Shown one piece after another: positions 1 to 8,342 of a stretch of DNA of 64,000 nt. Below the pieces are notes generated by a model that saw only the letters and a program-made list of their open reading frames with translations, ran no database searches and was not told the origin of the DNA. Source of the DNA: Nakamurella multipartita DSM 44233 (GTDB lineage Bacteria > Actinomycetota > Actinomycetes > Mycobacteriales > Nakamurellaceae). How positions within the stretch are numbered: the first letter of the stretch is position 1; every line of letters begins with the position of its first letter. The position numbers were made by a program, and so were the translations under genes. The stretch spans positions 5,332,001 to 5,396,000 of the forward strand of contig NC_013235.1 of NCBI RefSeq assembly GCF_000024365.1, given 5' to 3'.

Positions 1-48
1 ATGACCCGGATCGCCAAGGGCCGCCGGGCTCTGGACCTGCTCGGCTGA
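1..48 (+). CDS. C-terminal tail of an upstream protein (partial)
   Basis: The frame is open from the window edge and ends in TGA at 46-48, reading MTRIAKGRRALDLLG. It is followed directly by a strong hairpin, which fits the 3' end of a gene. Fifteen residues are too few to identify a family, and the ATG at position 1 is probably internal. Confidence 0.35.
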   Translation: MTRIAKGRRALDLLG

Positions 49-60
49 CCCCGGGCGAGC

Positions 61-140
61 CTCCCCCGCCCGCCGACTTGCCTCAGACGGACCGCTGGGC
101 CGCGCTCAGCGGTCCGTCTGAGGCAAGTCGGCCGGGGGAG
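61..140. terminator. Long inverted repeat, probable bidirectional terminator
   Basis: Positions 74-97 are the exact reverse complement of 107-130. The pairing continues with 72-73 against 131-132 and, past a 3-base bulge, 61-68 against 133-140. The apical loop is about 3 bases. There is no U tract, which is usual for actinobacterial terminators. It lies directly after the stop at 48. Confidence 0.6.
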
Positions 141-336
141 GGGCGGCGCGGCGGGGAAGGGCGCGGCGCGGCGGGGGAAGGGGGCGGGACGGGCGCAGGG
201 GCGGGCGGGGCGCGGAAACCGGGGCGGGCCGGACGCAGCGCGGGGCGCGCCGGCGGCCGGGTCGGGCACACTTGATGGGTTGTGCCCAGCCCGCCCCACC
301 ACGGGCGGCGGAACCACCAGCCGTGAAGGACCGCCC
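141..336. other. G-rich intergenic leader before the helicase gene
   Basis: No gene is credible here. The plus strand is dominated by G runs, including a canonical four-tract G-quadruplex pattern at 173-193 (tracts of 5, 5, 3 and 3 G with 1-2 base loops). A purine-rich ribosome binding site GAAGGA sits at 325-330, seven bases before the chosen GTG start of the helicase. Confidence 0.45.
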
Positions 337-2001
337 GTGACCGACGGACCGTTGATCGTCCAGTCCGACAAGACGCTGCTGCTGGAGGTGTCCCACCCGG
401 ACGCCCCGGCCGCCCGCGCGAATATTGCCCCGTTCGCCGAACTCGAACGCTCCCCCGAGCACGTGCACACCTACCGGATCACCCCGCTGGCGCTGTGGAA
501 CGCGCGGGCCGCCGGGCACGACGCCGAGCAGGTGGTCGACGCGCTGGTCCGCTGGTCCCGGTTCCCGGTGCCGCAGGCCCTGCTGGTCGACGTGGTGGAC
601 ACGATGAGCCGCTACGGCCGGCTGGTACTGCAGGCCAACCCGGCGCACGGGCTGATCCTGGCTTCCCGGGACCGTGCCGTGCTCGAAGAGATCATGCGGC
701 ACAAGAAGATCGCCCCGATGCTGGGTGTGCGGATCGACCCGGACACCGTGGCGGTCCACCCCTCCCAGCGCGGCCATCTCAAGCAGCAACTGCTCAAGGT
801 CGGCTGGCCGGCCGAGGACGAGGCCGGCTACGTCGACGGTGAGGCCCACCCGATCGCCCTGGACACCACCGACTGGTCGCTGCGCTCGTACCAGCAGGAG
901 GCGGTCGACGGGTTCTGGGACGGTGGGTCCGGCGTGGTGGTGCTGCCCTGTGGGGCCGGCAAGACGCTGGTCGGCGCGGCCGCGATGGCCAAGGCCCAGG
1001 CCACCACGTTGATCCTGGTCACCAACACGGTGTCCGGCCGGCAGTGGAAGCGGGAACTGATCGCCCGCACCTCGCTGACCGAGGAGGAGATCGGCGAGTA
1101 CTCCGGCGAGCGCAAGGAGATCCGGCCCGTCACCATCGCCACCTATCAGGTGATGACCCGCAAGTCCGGCGGCCAGTACCGGCACCTGGACCTGTTCGAC
1201 TCCCGCGACTGGGGGCTGGTCATCTACGACGAGGTGCACCTGCTGCCGGCGCCGGTGTTCCGGATGACCGCGGACCTGCAGTCCCGCCGGCGGCTCGGGC
1301 TGACCGCCACCCTGGTCCGCGAGGACGGGCGCGAGGGTGACGTGTTCTCGCTGATCGGACCCAAGCGGTACGACGCGCCGTGGAAGGACATCGAGTCGCA
1401 GGGCTGGATCGCGCCGGCCGAGTGCACCGAGGTCCGGGTCACCCTGACCGACCACGAACGCCTGACCTACGCCACCGCCGAGCCCGAGGAGCGGTACAAG
1501 ATCGCCTCCACCGCGCGGACCAAGCTGCCGGTGGTGCGCACCGTGCTGGACCGGCACCCCGGCGAGCCGACCCTGGTCATCGGCGCCTACCTGGACCAGC
1601 TGGAGGAACTGGGCGAGGAGCTGCAGGCGCCGATCATCCAGGGCTCCACCCGCAACGCCGAGCGTGAGCGCTTGTTCGACGCGTTCCGGGCCGGCGAGAT
1701 CAAGACCCTGGTCGTGTCCAAGGTGGCCAACTTCTCCATCGACCTGCCGGACGCCACCGTCGCCATCCAGGTCTCCGGCACCTTCGGCTCGCGGCAGGAG
1801 GAGGCGCAGCGGTTGGGCCGGCTGCTGCGACCCAAGGGCGACGGGCGGCAGGCGCACTTCTACTCGATCGTCAGCCGGGACACCCTGGACACCGACTACG
1901 CCGCGCACCGGCAGCGGTTCCTGGCCGAGCAGGGGTACGCCTACCGCATCGTGGACGCCGACGACCTGCTCGGCCCGGCGATCCCGGGCGGCGAGGAGTA
2001 G
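337..2001 (+). CDS. xpb: DNA repair helicase XPB (superfamily 2)
   Basis: A 554-residue ATP-dependent 3'-5' DNA helicase of the bacterial XPB/ERCC3 type, thought to act in DNA repair. The order is an N-terminal XPB-specific region, helicase domain 1 with Walker A GAGKT at residues 206-210 and the DEVH box at 298-301, then helicase domain 2 with the arginine-finger motif QRLGRLLRP. The start is GTG at 337, because MTDGPLIVQSDKT matches the N-terminus I recall for mycobacterial XPB and GAAGGA is well spaced. An in-frame ATG at 280 would add 19 unconserved residues. It is monocistronic or loosely linked to the next gene 46 bases on. Confidence 0.93.
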   Translation: MTDGPLIVQSDKTLLLEVSHPDAPAARANIAPFAELERSPEHVHTYRITPLALWNARAAGHDAEQVVDALVRWSRFPVPQALLVDVVDTMSRYGRLVLQANPAHGLILASRDRAVLEEIMRHKKIAPMLGVRIDPDTVAVHPSQRGHLKQQLLKVGWPAEDEAGYVDGEAHPIALDTTDWSLRSYQQEAVDGFWDGGSGVVVLPCGAGKTLVGAAAMAKAQATTLILVTNTVSGRQWKRELIARTSLTEEEIGEYSGERKEIRPVTIATYQVMTRKSGGQYRHLDLFDSRDWGLVIYDEVHLLPAPVFRMTADLQSRRRLGLTATLVREDGREGDVFSLIGPKRYDAPWKDIESQGWIAPAECTEVRVTLTDHERLTYATAEPEERYKIASTARTKLPVVRTVLDRHPGEPTLVIGAYLDQLEELGEELQAPIIQGSTRNAERERLFDAFRAGEIKTLVVSKVANFSIDLPDATVAIQVSGTFGSRQEEAQRLGRLLRPKGDGRQAHFYSIVSRDTLDTDYAAHRQRFLAEQGYAYRIVDADDLLGPAIPGGEE

Positions 2002-2047
2002 CCGGGGCCCGGTCACGGGCCCGCCAGGGTCTGTTTGACTGGCGGTC

Positions 2048-3712
2048 GTGCAGACCTACACCGTCGCCGACCACCTCGTCGACCGGCTGGCCGAGCTCGG
2101 CATCGACCGGGTTTTCGGCGTGCCCGGCGACTACAGCCTCGCCCTGCTCGACCACATCGTGCACCACCCGTCGGTCGCCTGGACCGGGACGACGAACGAG
2201 CTCAACGCCGGCTACGCCGCCGACGGGTACGCCCGGCTGCGCGGAATGGCCGCGCTGTGCACTACTTTCGGTGTCGGCGAGCTCAGCGCGATCAACGCGA
2301 TGGCCGGCAGCTACGCCGAACACGTGCCGGTGGTGCACGTGGTGGGCGCGCCCGCGCTGGTCAAGCAGGCCCAGCACCGGCCTGTCCACCACACCCTGGG
2401 TGACGGCGAATTCGGCCATTTCACCGCGATGCACGCCGACATCACCTGCGCCCGGGCCAGTCTCACCGAGGTTAACGCGGTCGCCGAGATCGACCGGGTA
2501 CTGACCGCGGTCCGCGAGCAGCGGCTGCCCGGCTACCTGGTCGTCCCGGCCGACGTGGCCGAGGCGCCGGTGCCGCGGGCGACCGCCCCGCTGGCCCCGA
2601 GCGCGGACGGCACCGATCCGGAGGCGCTGGCCGCCTTCACCGACGCCGCCCGCGCCCTGCTCGACCGGGCCGCCACCCGGGCCGAGATCGGCGTGCTGGC
2701 CGGCCTGCTCGTGCACCGGTTCGGCGCGGCCGGCCCGCTGACCGACGTGCTCGCCGCCGGGGTTCCGCACGCGGTCACCCCGTGGGCCAAGAGCCTGGTC
2801 GACGAGTCGGCGCCGGGATTCGCCGGCACCTACTCGGGCGCGGCCGGCAGCACCGAGACGACCCGGCGGGCCGTCGAGGACGCGGCCGCGCTGATCCTGG
2901 CCGGCGTGCAGTTCACCGACCTGAACAGCGGGCTGTTCACCCAGCGGATCACCCGGTCCCGCACGATCGACCTGGGCCCCCGCGTCGCGTGCGTCGGCGC
3001 CGCCACCTTCGCGCCGATCGAGCTGGCCGACGCGCTGGCCGCGCTGGCCCCGCTGGTCGCGGACCGGCCGGCCGCCGACCTGGCCGCGGCCCCGCCGTTG
3101 GATCCGGAACCGCCGGCGCCGGACGGCGACCCGCTCACCCAGGCCACCCTGTGGCAGGAGGTGGCCGACCACCTGCGGGCCGGCGACATCGTGCTGGCCG
3201 ACCAGGGGACCTCGTTCTACGGCATGGCGCCGCACCCGATCCCGTCCGGCGTCACCTTCGTCGGCCAGCCGCTCTGGGCCTCGATCGGGTACACGCTGCC
3301 CGCGCTGGTCGGTGCGTGCACCGCGGCCCCCGGGCGGCGCGGGGTGCTGCTGGTCGGGGACGGCGCGGCCCAGATGACGGTGACCGAACTGTCCACCGTG
3401 CCGCGGCTCGGGCTGCGCGCGGTCGTGCTCGTCGTCGACAACGACGGTTACACCGTGGAGCGGGCCATCCACGGCCCGGACGAGCCGTACAACGACATCG
3501 CCCGCTGGGACTGGACCGCGCTGCCGGCGGCGTTCGGCGCGGCCGGCGCGACGGCGGTGCGGGTCGAGACGGTCGGCGCGCTGCGGGCCGCCCTCGCCGC
3601 CGTCCCGACCCGCGCGGCCGGGCTCACCCTGATCCAGGCGGTGGTGCCGCGCGACGACGTGCCCGACCTGCTGGCCACGCTGACCCGGGTGCTGGGCGGG
3701 AAGACCCGATGA
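2048..3712 (+). CDS. Thiamine-diphosphate 2-keto acid decarboxylase (indolepyruvate/phenylpyruvate/pyruvate type)
   Basis: A 554-residue member of the pyruvate/indolepyruvate decarboxylase family, which decarboxylates a 2-keto acid to an aldehyde using thiamine diphosphate and Mg. Visible landmarks are the cofactor-activating Glu51 in TTNELNAGYAADGYAR, the paired active-site His114-His115 in HHTLGDG, and the diphosphate-Mg motif from Gly437-Asp438-Gly439 to Asn465. Length is normal. GTG at 2048 places the conserved N-terminus YTVADHLVDRLAELG correctly; no strong ribosome site precedes it. The stop overlaps the aminotransferase start (ATGA), so the two are co-translated. Substrate cannot be told by eye; an Ehrlich-type amino acid degradation role is an inference. 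Confidence 0.85.
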   Translation: MQTYTVADHLVDRLAELGIDRVFGVPGDYSLALLDHIVHHPSVAWTGTTNELNAGYAADGYARLRGMAALCTTFGVGELSAINAMAGSYAEHVPVVHVVGAPALVKQAQHRPVHHTLGDGEFGHFTAMHADITCARASLTEVNAVAEIDRVLTAVREQRLPGYLVVPADVAEAPVPRATAPLAPSADGTDPEALAAFTDAARALLDRAATRAEIGVLAGLLVHRFGAAGPLTDVLAAGVPHAVTPWAKSLVDESAPGFAGTYSGAAGSTETTRRAVEDAAALILAGVQFTDLNSGLFTQRITRSRTIDLGPRVACVGAATFAPIELADALAALAPLVADRPAADLAAAPPLDPEPPAPDGDPLTQATLWQEVADHLRAGDIVLADQGTSFYGMAPHPIPSGVTFVGQPLWASIGYTLPALVGACTAAPGRRGVLLVGDGAAQMTVTELSTVPRLGLRAVVLVVDNDGYTVERAIHGPDEPYNDIARWDWTALPAAFGAAGATAVRVETVGALRAALAAVPTRAAGLTLIQAVVPRDDVPDLLATLTRVLGGKTR

Positions 3713-4797
3713 CCGGACCGGTCACCCGGCCCGCGGCTCGGCCGACCGTCGCGCAGGCCGCCACCCTGTGGGACGCCGCGCCCGGCTACCTCAACACTTC
3801 CTCCTACGGGCTGCCACCCCGGCCGGCCTGGGACGCCCTGCAGGCCGCCCTGGGCGACTGGCGCACCGGCCGGACCAGCTGGGAGGGCTGGGCGCGCAGC
3901 GTCGAGCAGTCGCGGTCGCGATTCGCCGACCTGCTCGGCGTGCCGGCCGCCACGGTGGCCACCGGGGCGTCGACCTCGCAGCTGCTGGCCCCGGTCGCCG
4001 CGGGCATTCCCGACGGCAGCGTCGTGCTCGTCCCGGACATCGAGTTCACCTCCAACGTCTTCCCGTGGGCGGTGCACGCCGACCGCGGGGTGCGGGTGAT
4101 CACCGCCCCGACCGACCGCTTCCTGGACGCCATCACCGGGGACGTCGACGTGGTCGCCTACTCGGCCGTGCAGTCGGCGACCGGCGAGGTGGCCGACGTG
4201 ACGGCGATCGGCCGGGCCGCGCGAGCGGTGGGGGCGCTCACCGTCGTGGACGCCACCCAGGCGGTCGGCTGGTTGCCCGTGGACGTCGACGCGGCCGACC
4301 TGCTGGTGAGCCACGCCTACAAATGGCTGTGCAGCCCGCGCGGCACCGCGTTCGCGGTCCACCACCCCACGCTGGCCGAACGGCACCCCGAGCTGACGTT
4401 GAAACCGTTGGCCGCCAACTGGTTCGCCGCACAGGACATCCACGGCTCGTACTACGGCCGGCCGATGAAGCTGGCCGCCGACGCCCGCCGGTTCGACATC
4501 TCCCCGGCCTGGCACTGCTGGGTCGGCACCGACCCGGCGCTGCGGGTCCTGGCCGAGGTCGGGGTACCGGCCATCCACGCGCACAATCTGGGCCTGGCCA
4601 CCACCTTCCTCGCCGCCCTGGACCAGCCGCCGTCGGACTCGGCCATCGTCAGCGTGGCCGCGGGGGACGCCGCGGTCGACCGGTTGCACGCCGCCGGCGT
4701 GCGGTTCGGCCTGCGGGCCGGCCGGGTACGGGTGGCGTTCCACCTCTATTCGACGGAGGACGACGTCGAGCTCGCCGTGCGGGCGCTGCGCGGCTGA
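3709..4797 (+). CDS. Class V aminotransferase-fold PLP enzyme
   Basis: A 362-residue fold-type I PLP enzyme of the class V (cysteine desulfurase/kynureninase-like) group. The N-terminal PGYLNTSSYGLPP is a typical class V opening. Asp181 and Gln184 in VVDATQAVGWLPVD fit the cofactor ring contacts, and Lys205 in SHAYKWLCSPRG is the expected Schiff-base lysine. It overlaps the upstream decarboxylase by four bases, so the products probably share a pathway, for example removal of an amino group followed by keto-acid decarboxylation. The enzyme could equally be a lyase or desulfurase. It ends convergently with the PIG-L gene. Confidence 0.8.
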   Translation: MTGPVTRPAARPTVAQAATLWDAAPGYLNTSSYGLPPRPAWDALQAALGDWRTGRTSWEGWARSVEQSRSRFADLLGVPAATVATGASTSQLLAPVAAGIPDGSVVLVPDIEFTSNVFPWAVHADRGVRVITAPTDRFLDAITGDVDVVAYSAVQSATGEVADVTAIGRAARAVGALTVVDATQAVGWLPVDVDAADLLVSHAYKWLCSPRGTAFAVHHPTLAERHPELTLKPLAANWFAAQDIHGSYYGRPMKLAADARRFDISPAWHCWVGTDPALRVLAEVGVPAIHAHNLGLATTFLAALDQPPSDSAIVSVAAGDAAVDRLHAAGVRFGLRAGRVRVAFHLYSTEDDVELAVRALRG

Positions 4798-4821
4798 GCT
4801 GAGCCAGACCGTGCGGGCCGC

Positions 4822-5541
4822 TCAGGCCAGCAATTCGTAGGCGACCGCCGGCCGGCCCCCGAACCGGGGCGCGCTCATCTCGGCGAACCCGCGCAGCATC
4901 TGCGCCACGTCGGGCGCGTCGTCGCCCAGTCCCTCCAGGTACCGCCGGTGCGCGTTCAACGAGGCGATGCCGGACTCCAGGGTGTCGGTCACGTCGACCG
5001 CGTGGGCGGCGCGCGGGGAGGCGGCCAGCGCGGTGTAGCGCGCCTTCCACGGCGGCAGCCCCTCGTCGACCAGCTCCCGGAAGACCCAGCGGTTGCCGGC
5101 ATCTCGCACGCCGTCGACGGCGGCCAGGCCGACCGCCCGGTGGTCGGCGTAGTCGATGCCGCCCCAGGCCGGTCGCGGGTCCGGGTTGGAGGCGACCACC
5201 AGATCGGGGCGGCGGCGCCGGATCACCCGGGCGATGTCCCGGCGCAGCGGCAGCCCGTACTCCACGACCCCGTCCGGGTAGCCCAGAAACTCCACCGATT
5301 CGACCCCGACTTCGGCCGCCCCGGCCCGCTCCTCGGCCTCGCGCAGCGGGCCGCACTCGGCCGGGTCGAGCCCGTCGATGCCGGCCTCCCCGGAGGTCAC
5401 CAGCAGGTAGGTGACGGTCTTGCCGGCCCGGGTCCAGGCGGCCACCGCACTCGCCGTGCCGTACTCCAGATCGTCGGGATGCGCGGCGATGCACAGCGCG
5501 GTCTGCCAGTCGTCGGGGAAGGGCTCCAGGGTGTCGGTCAC
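4822..5541 (-). CDS. PIG-L/LmbE family Zn-dependent deacetylase
   Basis: A 239-residue metal-dependent N-deacetylase-like protein of the family that includes MshB and Mca of mycothiol metabolism. The signature AHPDD lies at residues 20-24, followed by a Rossmann-like fold, and a DYADHRAVG segment likely carries the further metal ligand. It uses a GTG start at 5541. MshB and Mca are usually near 290-300 residues, so this shorter form is more likely a general PIG-L deacetylase acting on an unknown acylated amino sugar. It is transcribed alone, convergent with the aminotransferase and divergent from the next gene. Confidence 0.85.
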   Translation of the reverse strand: MTDTLEPFPDDWQTALCIAAHPDDLEYGTASAVAAWTRAGKTVTYLLVTSGEAGIDGLDPAECGPLREAEERAGAAEVGVESVEFLGYPDGVVEYGLPLRRDIARVIRRRRPDLVVASNPDPRPAWGGIDYADHRAVGLAAVDGVRDAGNRWVFRELVDEGLPPWKARYTALAASPRAAHAVDVTDTLESGIASLNAHRRYLEGLGDDAPDVAQMLRGFAEMSAPRFGGRPAVAYELLA

Positions 5542-5634
5542 CAGCTCATTCTGTCCGGTCCGGGCGCGTCCGGCGCCTTATCATCGGCGTCACATCCAGC
5601 GTCGCCCGAGCCCGCCGACCCCCGGGGAGTGCCC

Positions 5635-6147
5635 GTGACCGAGCCCGCCCCCGGCAACCGTCCGCGGCGTCGCCGCTGGCCGTGGGTGGTGACCGCCGTC
5701 GTAGCCCTGGCCGGGGCCGCGGTCTTCACCCTGCTGACCAGCCCCCGCAGCGACACGGACTTCGTCGGCGTGGCCGACACACTGTGCGACGAACTGCGGA
5801 TCGAACGGCTGTCGGCCGTGGCCGGGGTGCCGCTGACCCCCTCACCCGAATCGACCTCCACCACGTGCCTGCTGGTCGCCGATCGCCCGCAGGGCCAGGC
5901 CTGGCTGTCGTTCCGGATGGCGACGTTCAACAATGTCGACACGTCCAGCCCGTACGGCTGGAACGCCGACGCCTCCGGGATCGAGGGCCTCGGGTGGAAG
6001 GCGGCCGGCCAGTGGCCGGACCTGTCCCAAGCCCGGATCATCTCGCTGTTCGGCAACAAGTCGGCGGCCGTGACGATCGACTCCGCGAACAACGACTTCG
6101 GCGACGCCGCCATGGCAGTGGCGCTGCTCAACGAGTGGCTGGCCTGA
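5635..6147 (+). CDS. Membrane-anchored small extracytoplasmic protein, unknown
   Basis: A 170-residue protein with a basic N-terminus (RPRRRRW), one hydrophobic segment at about residues 15-35 and an extracytoplasmic domain of about 130 residues. The layout resembles secreted DUF3558-like proteins: two Cys (in LCDEL and TTCLL), a central WLSFRM strand and a closing ALLNEWLA helix. I cannot assign a family with certainty. The start is GTG at 5635 behind GGGGAG; GTG at 5629 is the alternative. It stands alone and ends six bases before the convergent regulator gene. Confidence 0.65.
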   Translation: MTEPAPGNRPRRRRWPWVVTAVVALAGAAVFTLLTSPRSDTDFVGVADTLCDELRIERLSAVAGVPLTPSPESTSTTCLLVADRPQGQAWLSFRMATFNNVDTSSPYGWNADASGIEGLGWKAAGQWPDLSQARIISLFGNKSAAVTIDSANNDFGDAAMAVALLNEWLA

Positions 6148-6153
6148 CCGGCC

Positions 6154-6855
6154 TCAACCGGCGGCCCGCAGCACCTCCCGCTCGGACCGGGCCAGGTAGT
6201 CCTCCATCGCCGCGGCGGCATCCTCCAGCCGGCCTTGTTCCAAAAGCGTGCACAGCGCGTCGTTGTCGTCGACGAAGGCCTCGTAGAAGCGCGGGTTGGC
6301 CCGCGCGGTGTGAAAGACCAGCCGCATCTCGGCCAGCATGTGCGCCATCAGCCGGTCCAGCCGGGCGCTGCCGGCCAGCGCGACGACGGCCCGGTGGAAG
6401 TGCTGGTTGGCGTTGGCCACGCCCGCGGAATCGTCGGCGGCGCGGGCCCGCTGCCCCTCGGTGACGGCCGCCCGGGCCCCGGTCGCGTCGAGACCGGCGA
6501 CGGCGTAGCGGATCGCGCCGACCTCCAGGATCCGGCGGGCCCGGTAGATGTCGCGGATGGCCGGCTCGTCCAGCACCGCGACGAACACCCCGCGGTTGGG
6601 CGCGCGGACCAGCAACCGCTCGGCCCCCAGTTCGATGAAGGCCTCGCGCACGGTGTTGCGGGAGACGCCGAGGGCCTCGCCGATGGCCTCCTCGGGCAGC
6701 CGCGACCCGGGCAGGAACTGCCCGGCGCTGATCTGCTCGCGCAGCGCGTCGGCCACCCGGGCCGCGGTCGGCTGGGCCACCACCCGGATCCGCGCCTGAC
6801 CGAGCGCCGCCAGCGCGCCGCTGGCCGACTCCTTCGCCTTCCCTATTTCCAACAC
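6154..6855 (-). CDS. GntR family regulator with FCD ligand-binding domain
   Basis: A 233-residue transcription factor. The winged helix spans about residues 30-95 (RVADALREQISAGQFLPGSRL, then SRNTVREAFIELGAERL) and the helical FCD domain about 100-230. FCD regulators usually bind a small carboxylate and act as repressors. It is divergent from the 5-oxoprolinase operon, and a palindrome at 6886-6898 sits between them, so the natural inference is control of pxpABC and its own gene by 5-oxoproline or a related acid. The start is GTG at 6855. Confidence 0.85.
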   Translation of the reverse strand: MLEIGKAKESASGALAALGQARIRVVAQPTAARVADALREQISAGQFLPGSRLPEEAIGEALGVSRNTVREAFIELGAERLLVRAPNRGVFVAVLDEPAIRDIYRARRILEVGAIRYAVAGLDATGARAAVTEGQRARAADDSAGVANANQHFHRAVVALAGSARLDRLMAHMLAEMRLVFHTARANPRFYEAFVDDNDALCTLLEQGRLEDAAAAMEDYLARSEREVLRAAG

Positions 6856-6864
6856 GCCCGAAGT

Positions 6865-6918
6865 TTACTACATTGTGATCTGAGGATTGTTCAACAATTC
6901 CCACATTGGTCGTAGAGT
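6865..6918. promoter_or_regulatory. Divergent promoters sharing one palindrome (regulator / pxp operon)
   Basis: On the plus strand TTCAAC (6890-6895) and TAGAGT (6913-6918) are 17 bases apart, a plausible sigma-70-type promoter for pxpA. On the minus strand TTGAAC (6894-6889) and TAGTAA (6870-6865) are 18 bases apart, facing the regulator. Both -35 boxes fall inside ATTGTTCAACAAT at 6886-6898, a 6-base inverted repeat around one base. A protein bound there would block both promoters. Confidence 0.5.
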
Positions 6919-6948
6919 CCTGGCCAACCCCACGAAGGGAAATCCCGT

Positions 6949-7587
6949 ATGACGCAGATCGATCTGAACAGCGATGTCGGTGAATCCTTCGGCCGCTGGA
7001 CATTGGGTGACGACGCCGCTCTCACCCCCCTGGTGACCAGCGTCAACGTCGCCTGCGGCTTCCACGCCGGCGACCCGAGCACCCTGCGGCGCACCTGTGC
7101 GGCCGCCGCCGAACACGGCGTCGCCGTCGGCGCCCAGGTCGGCTACCGGGACCTGGCCGGCTTCGGCCGCCGGTTCATCGACATGGAGCCCGAGGAGCTG
7201 ACCGACGAGGTCATCTACCAGATCGGCGCCCTCCAGGCGCTGGCCACGGCGGCCGGCACCACCGTGCGCTACGTCAAACCGCACGGCGCCCTCTACAACG
7301 CGATCGTGCACCACGAGGAGCAGGCCGCCGCCGTGGTCGAGGCGGTGCGGGCGGTCGACCCCGGCCTGCCGCTGCTCGGCCTGCCCGGGTCGGTCGTGCT
7401 GGAGTTGGCCACCGCGGCCGGGCTGCGGACCGTGCGCGAGGCGTTCGCCGACCGCGCCTACACCCCCGCCGGCACCCTGGTCTCCCGTCGGGAACCGGGC
7501 GCGGTGCTGCACGACCCACAGCAGGTCGCCGCCCGGATGGTCCGGTTGGTCACCGAAGGGGTGATCACCGCCGTCGACGGGAACTAG
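6949..7587 (+). CDS. pxpA: 5-oxoprolinase subunit A (LamB/YcsF), cut short by an in-frame amber
   Basis: PxpA is the LamB/YcsF subunit of the bacterial three-part 5-oxoprolinase, which hydrolyses 5-oxo-L-proline to glutamate with ATP. The frame opens with the family N-terminus ([12 protein letters not shown], then [11 protein letters not shown]) and contains [11 protein letters not shown]. It stops at TAG 7585-7587 after 212 residues, whereas PxpA is normally about 250. The same frame continues past the TAG with recognisable PxpA sequence (see next entry). The TAG is one base from GAG or CAG. It may be a point mutation, a sequencing error or a readthrough site. The ribosome site GAAGGGA precedes the ATG. 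Confidence 0.85.
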   Translation: MTQIDLNSDVGESFGRWTLGDDAALTPLVTSVNVACGFHAGDPSTLRRTCAAAAEHGVAVGAQVGYRDLAGFGRRFIDMEPEELTDEVIYQIGALQALATAAGTTVRYVKPHGALYNAIVHHEEQAAAVVEAVRAVDPGLPLLGLPGSVVLELATAAGLRTVREAFADRAYTPAGTLVSRREPGAVLHDPQQVAARMVRLVTEGVITAVDGN

Positions 7588-7707
7588 GTCACCGTGGCCG
7601 CCGAGAGCATCTGCGTGCACGGGGACAGCCCGGGCGCGGTCGACATGGCCCGCCAGGTGCGGCTGGCCCTGGAAGCGGCCGGCGTGCGGATCGGATCCTT
7701 CACATGA
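7588..7707 (+). pseudogene. pxpA: PxpA C-terminus, in frame beyond the amber codon
   Basis: In frame with pxpA, 39 sense codons follow the TAG, including [20 protein letters not shown], which matches the conserved PxpA C-terminal segment. The stop TGA at 7705-7707 overlaps the pxpB start at 7704 (ATGA), the normal coupling for this operon. This shows that the ancestral pxpA ran from 6949 to 7707 (252 codons). No separate start codon or ribosome site is evident. Confidence 0.75.
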
Positions 7708-8342
7708 GCCGGCCCACCCTCCGACCGGCCGGCGACCGGGCGCTGCTGCTGGAGACCGGCGACCCGCAGACCACCGTCGGCGTCTGCGCCGTCCTGCGGG
7801 AGGCCGGCCGGCCCGAGATCGAGGACCTGATTCCGGCGGCCGCCACCGTGCTCGTCCGCCTCGCCCCGGGCACCGACCTGACCGCTGTGGGGGACTGGCT
7901 GCTGGCGACCGCGGCCACCGCCGAGTCGGCCGGCACCGACCGGACCGAGGCCGGGGAGCTGGTCATCCCGGTCCGCTACGACGGGCCCGACCTGGCCGAC
8001 GTCGCCGCCGCGACCGGCCTGTCGCCGGCCCAGGTGATCGCCGCCCACACCGGAACTGCTTGGCGGGCCGCGTTCGTCGGCTTCGCCCCGGGTTTTGCCT
8101 ACCTCATCGGCGGGGATCGACGGCTCGCCGTACCCCGGCGTGCCCAGTCCCGGACCGAGGTGCCGGCCGGGTCGGTGGCCCTGGCCGGGGAGTTCTCCGC
8201 GGTCTACCCGCGCCGCTCCCCCGGCGGCTGGCAGCTCATCGGCTCCACCGACGTCACGCTCTGGGACCAGGCGGCCGACCCGCCCGCGGCGATCCAACCG
8301 GGCCGCTGGGTGCGCTTCGTGAACGAGGAGGACCGGCCATGA
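7704..8342 (+). CDS. pxpB: 5-oxoprolinase subunit B (KipI family)
   Basis: A 212-residue PxpB/KipI-type subunit of the PxpABC 5-oxoprolinase. It opens with [14 protein letters not shown]. The C-terminal carboxyltransferase domain 1 carries the family segment [13 protein letters not shown], followed by [20 protein letters not shown]. It overlaps pxpA's full-length stop and pxpC's start by four bases each, so the three proteins are probably made in equal amounts. Bacillus KipI also inhibits the kinase KinA, but nothing here suggests that role. Confidence 0.92.
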   Translation: MSRPTLRPAGDRALLLETGDPQTTVGVCAVLREAGRPEIEDLIPAAATVLVRLAPGTDLTAVGDWLLATAATAESAGTDRTEAGELVIPVRYDGPDLADVAAATGLSPAQVIAAHTGTAWRAAFVGFAPGFAYLIGGDRRLAVPRRAQSRTEVPAGSVALAGEFSAVYPRRSPGGWQLIGSTDVTLWDQAADPPAAIQPGRWVRFVNEEDRP

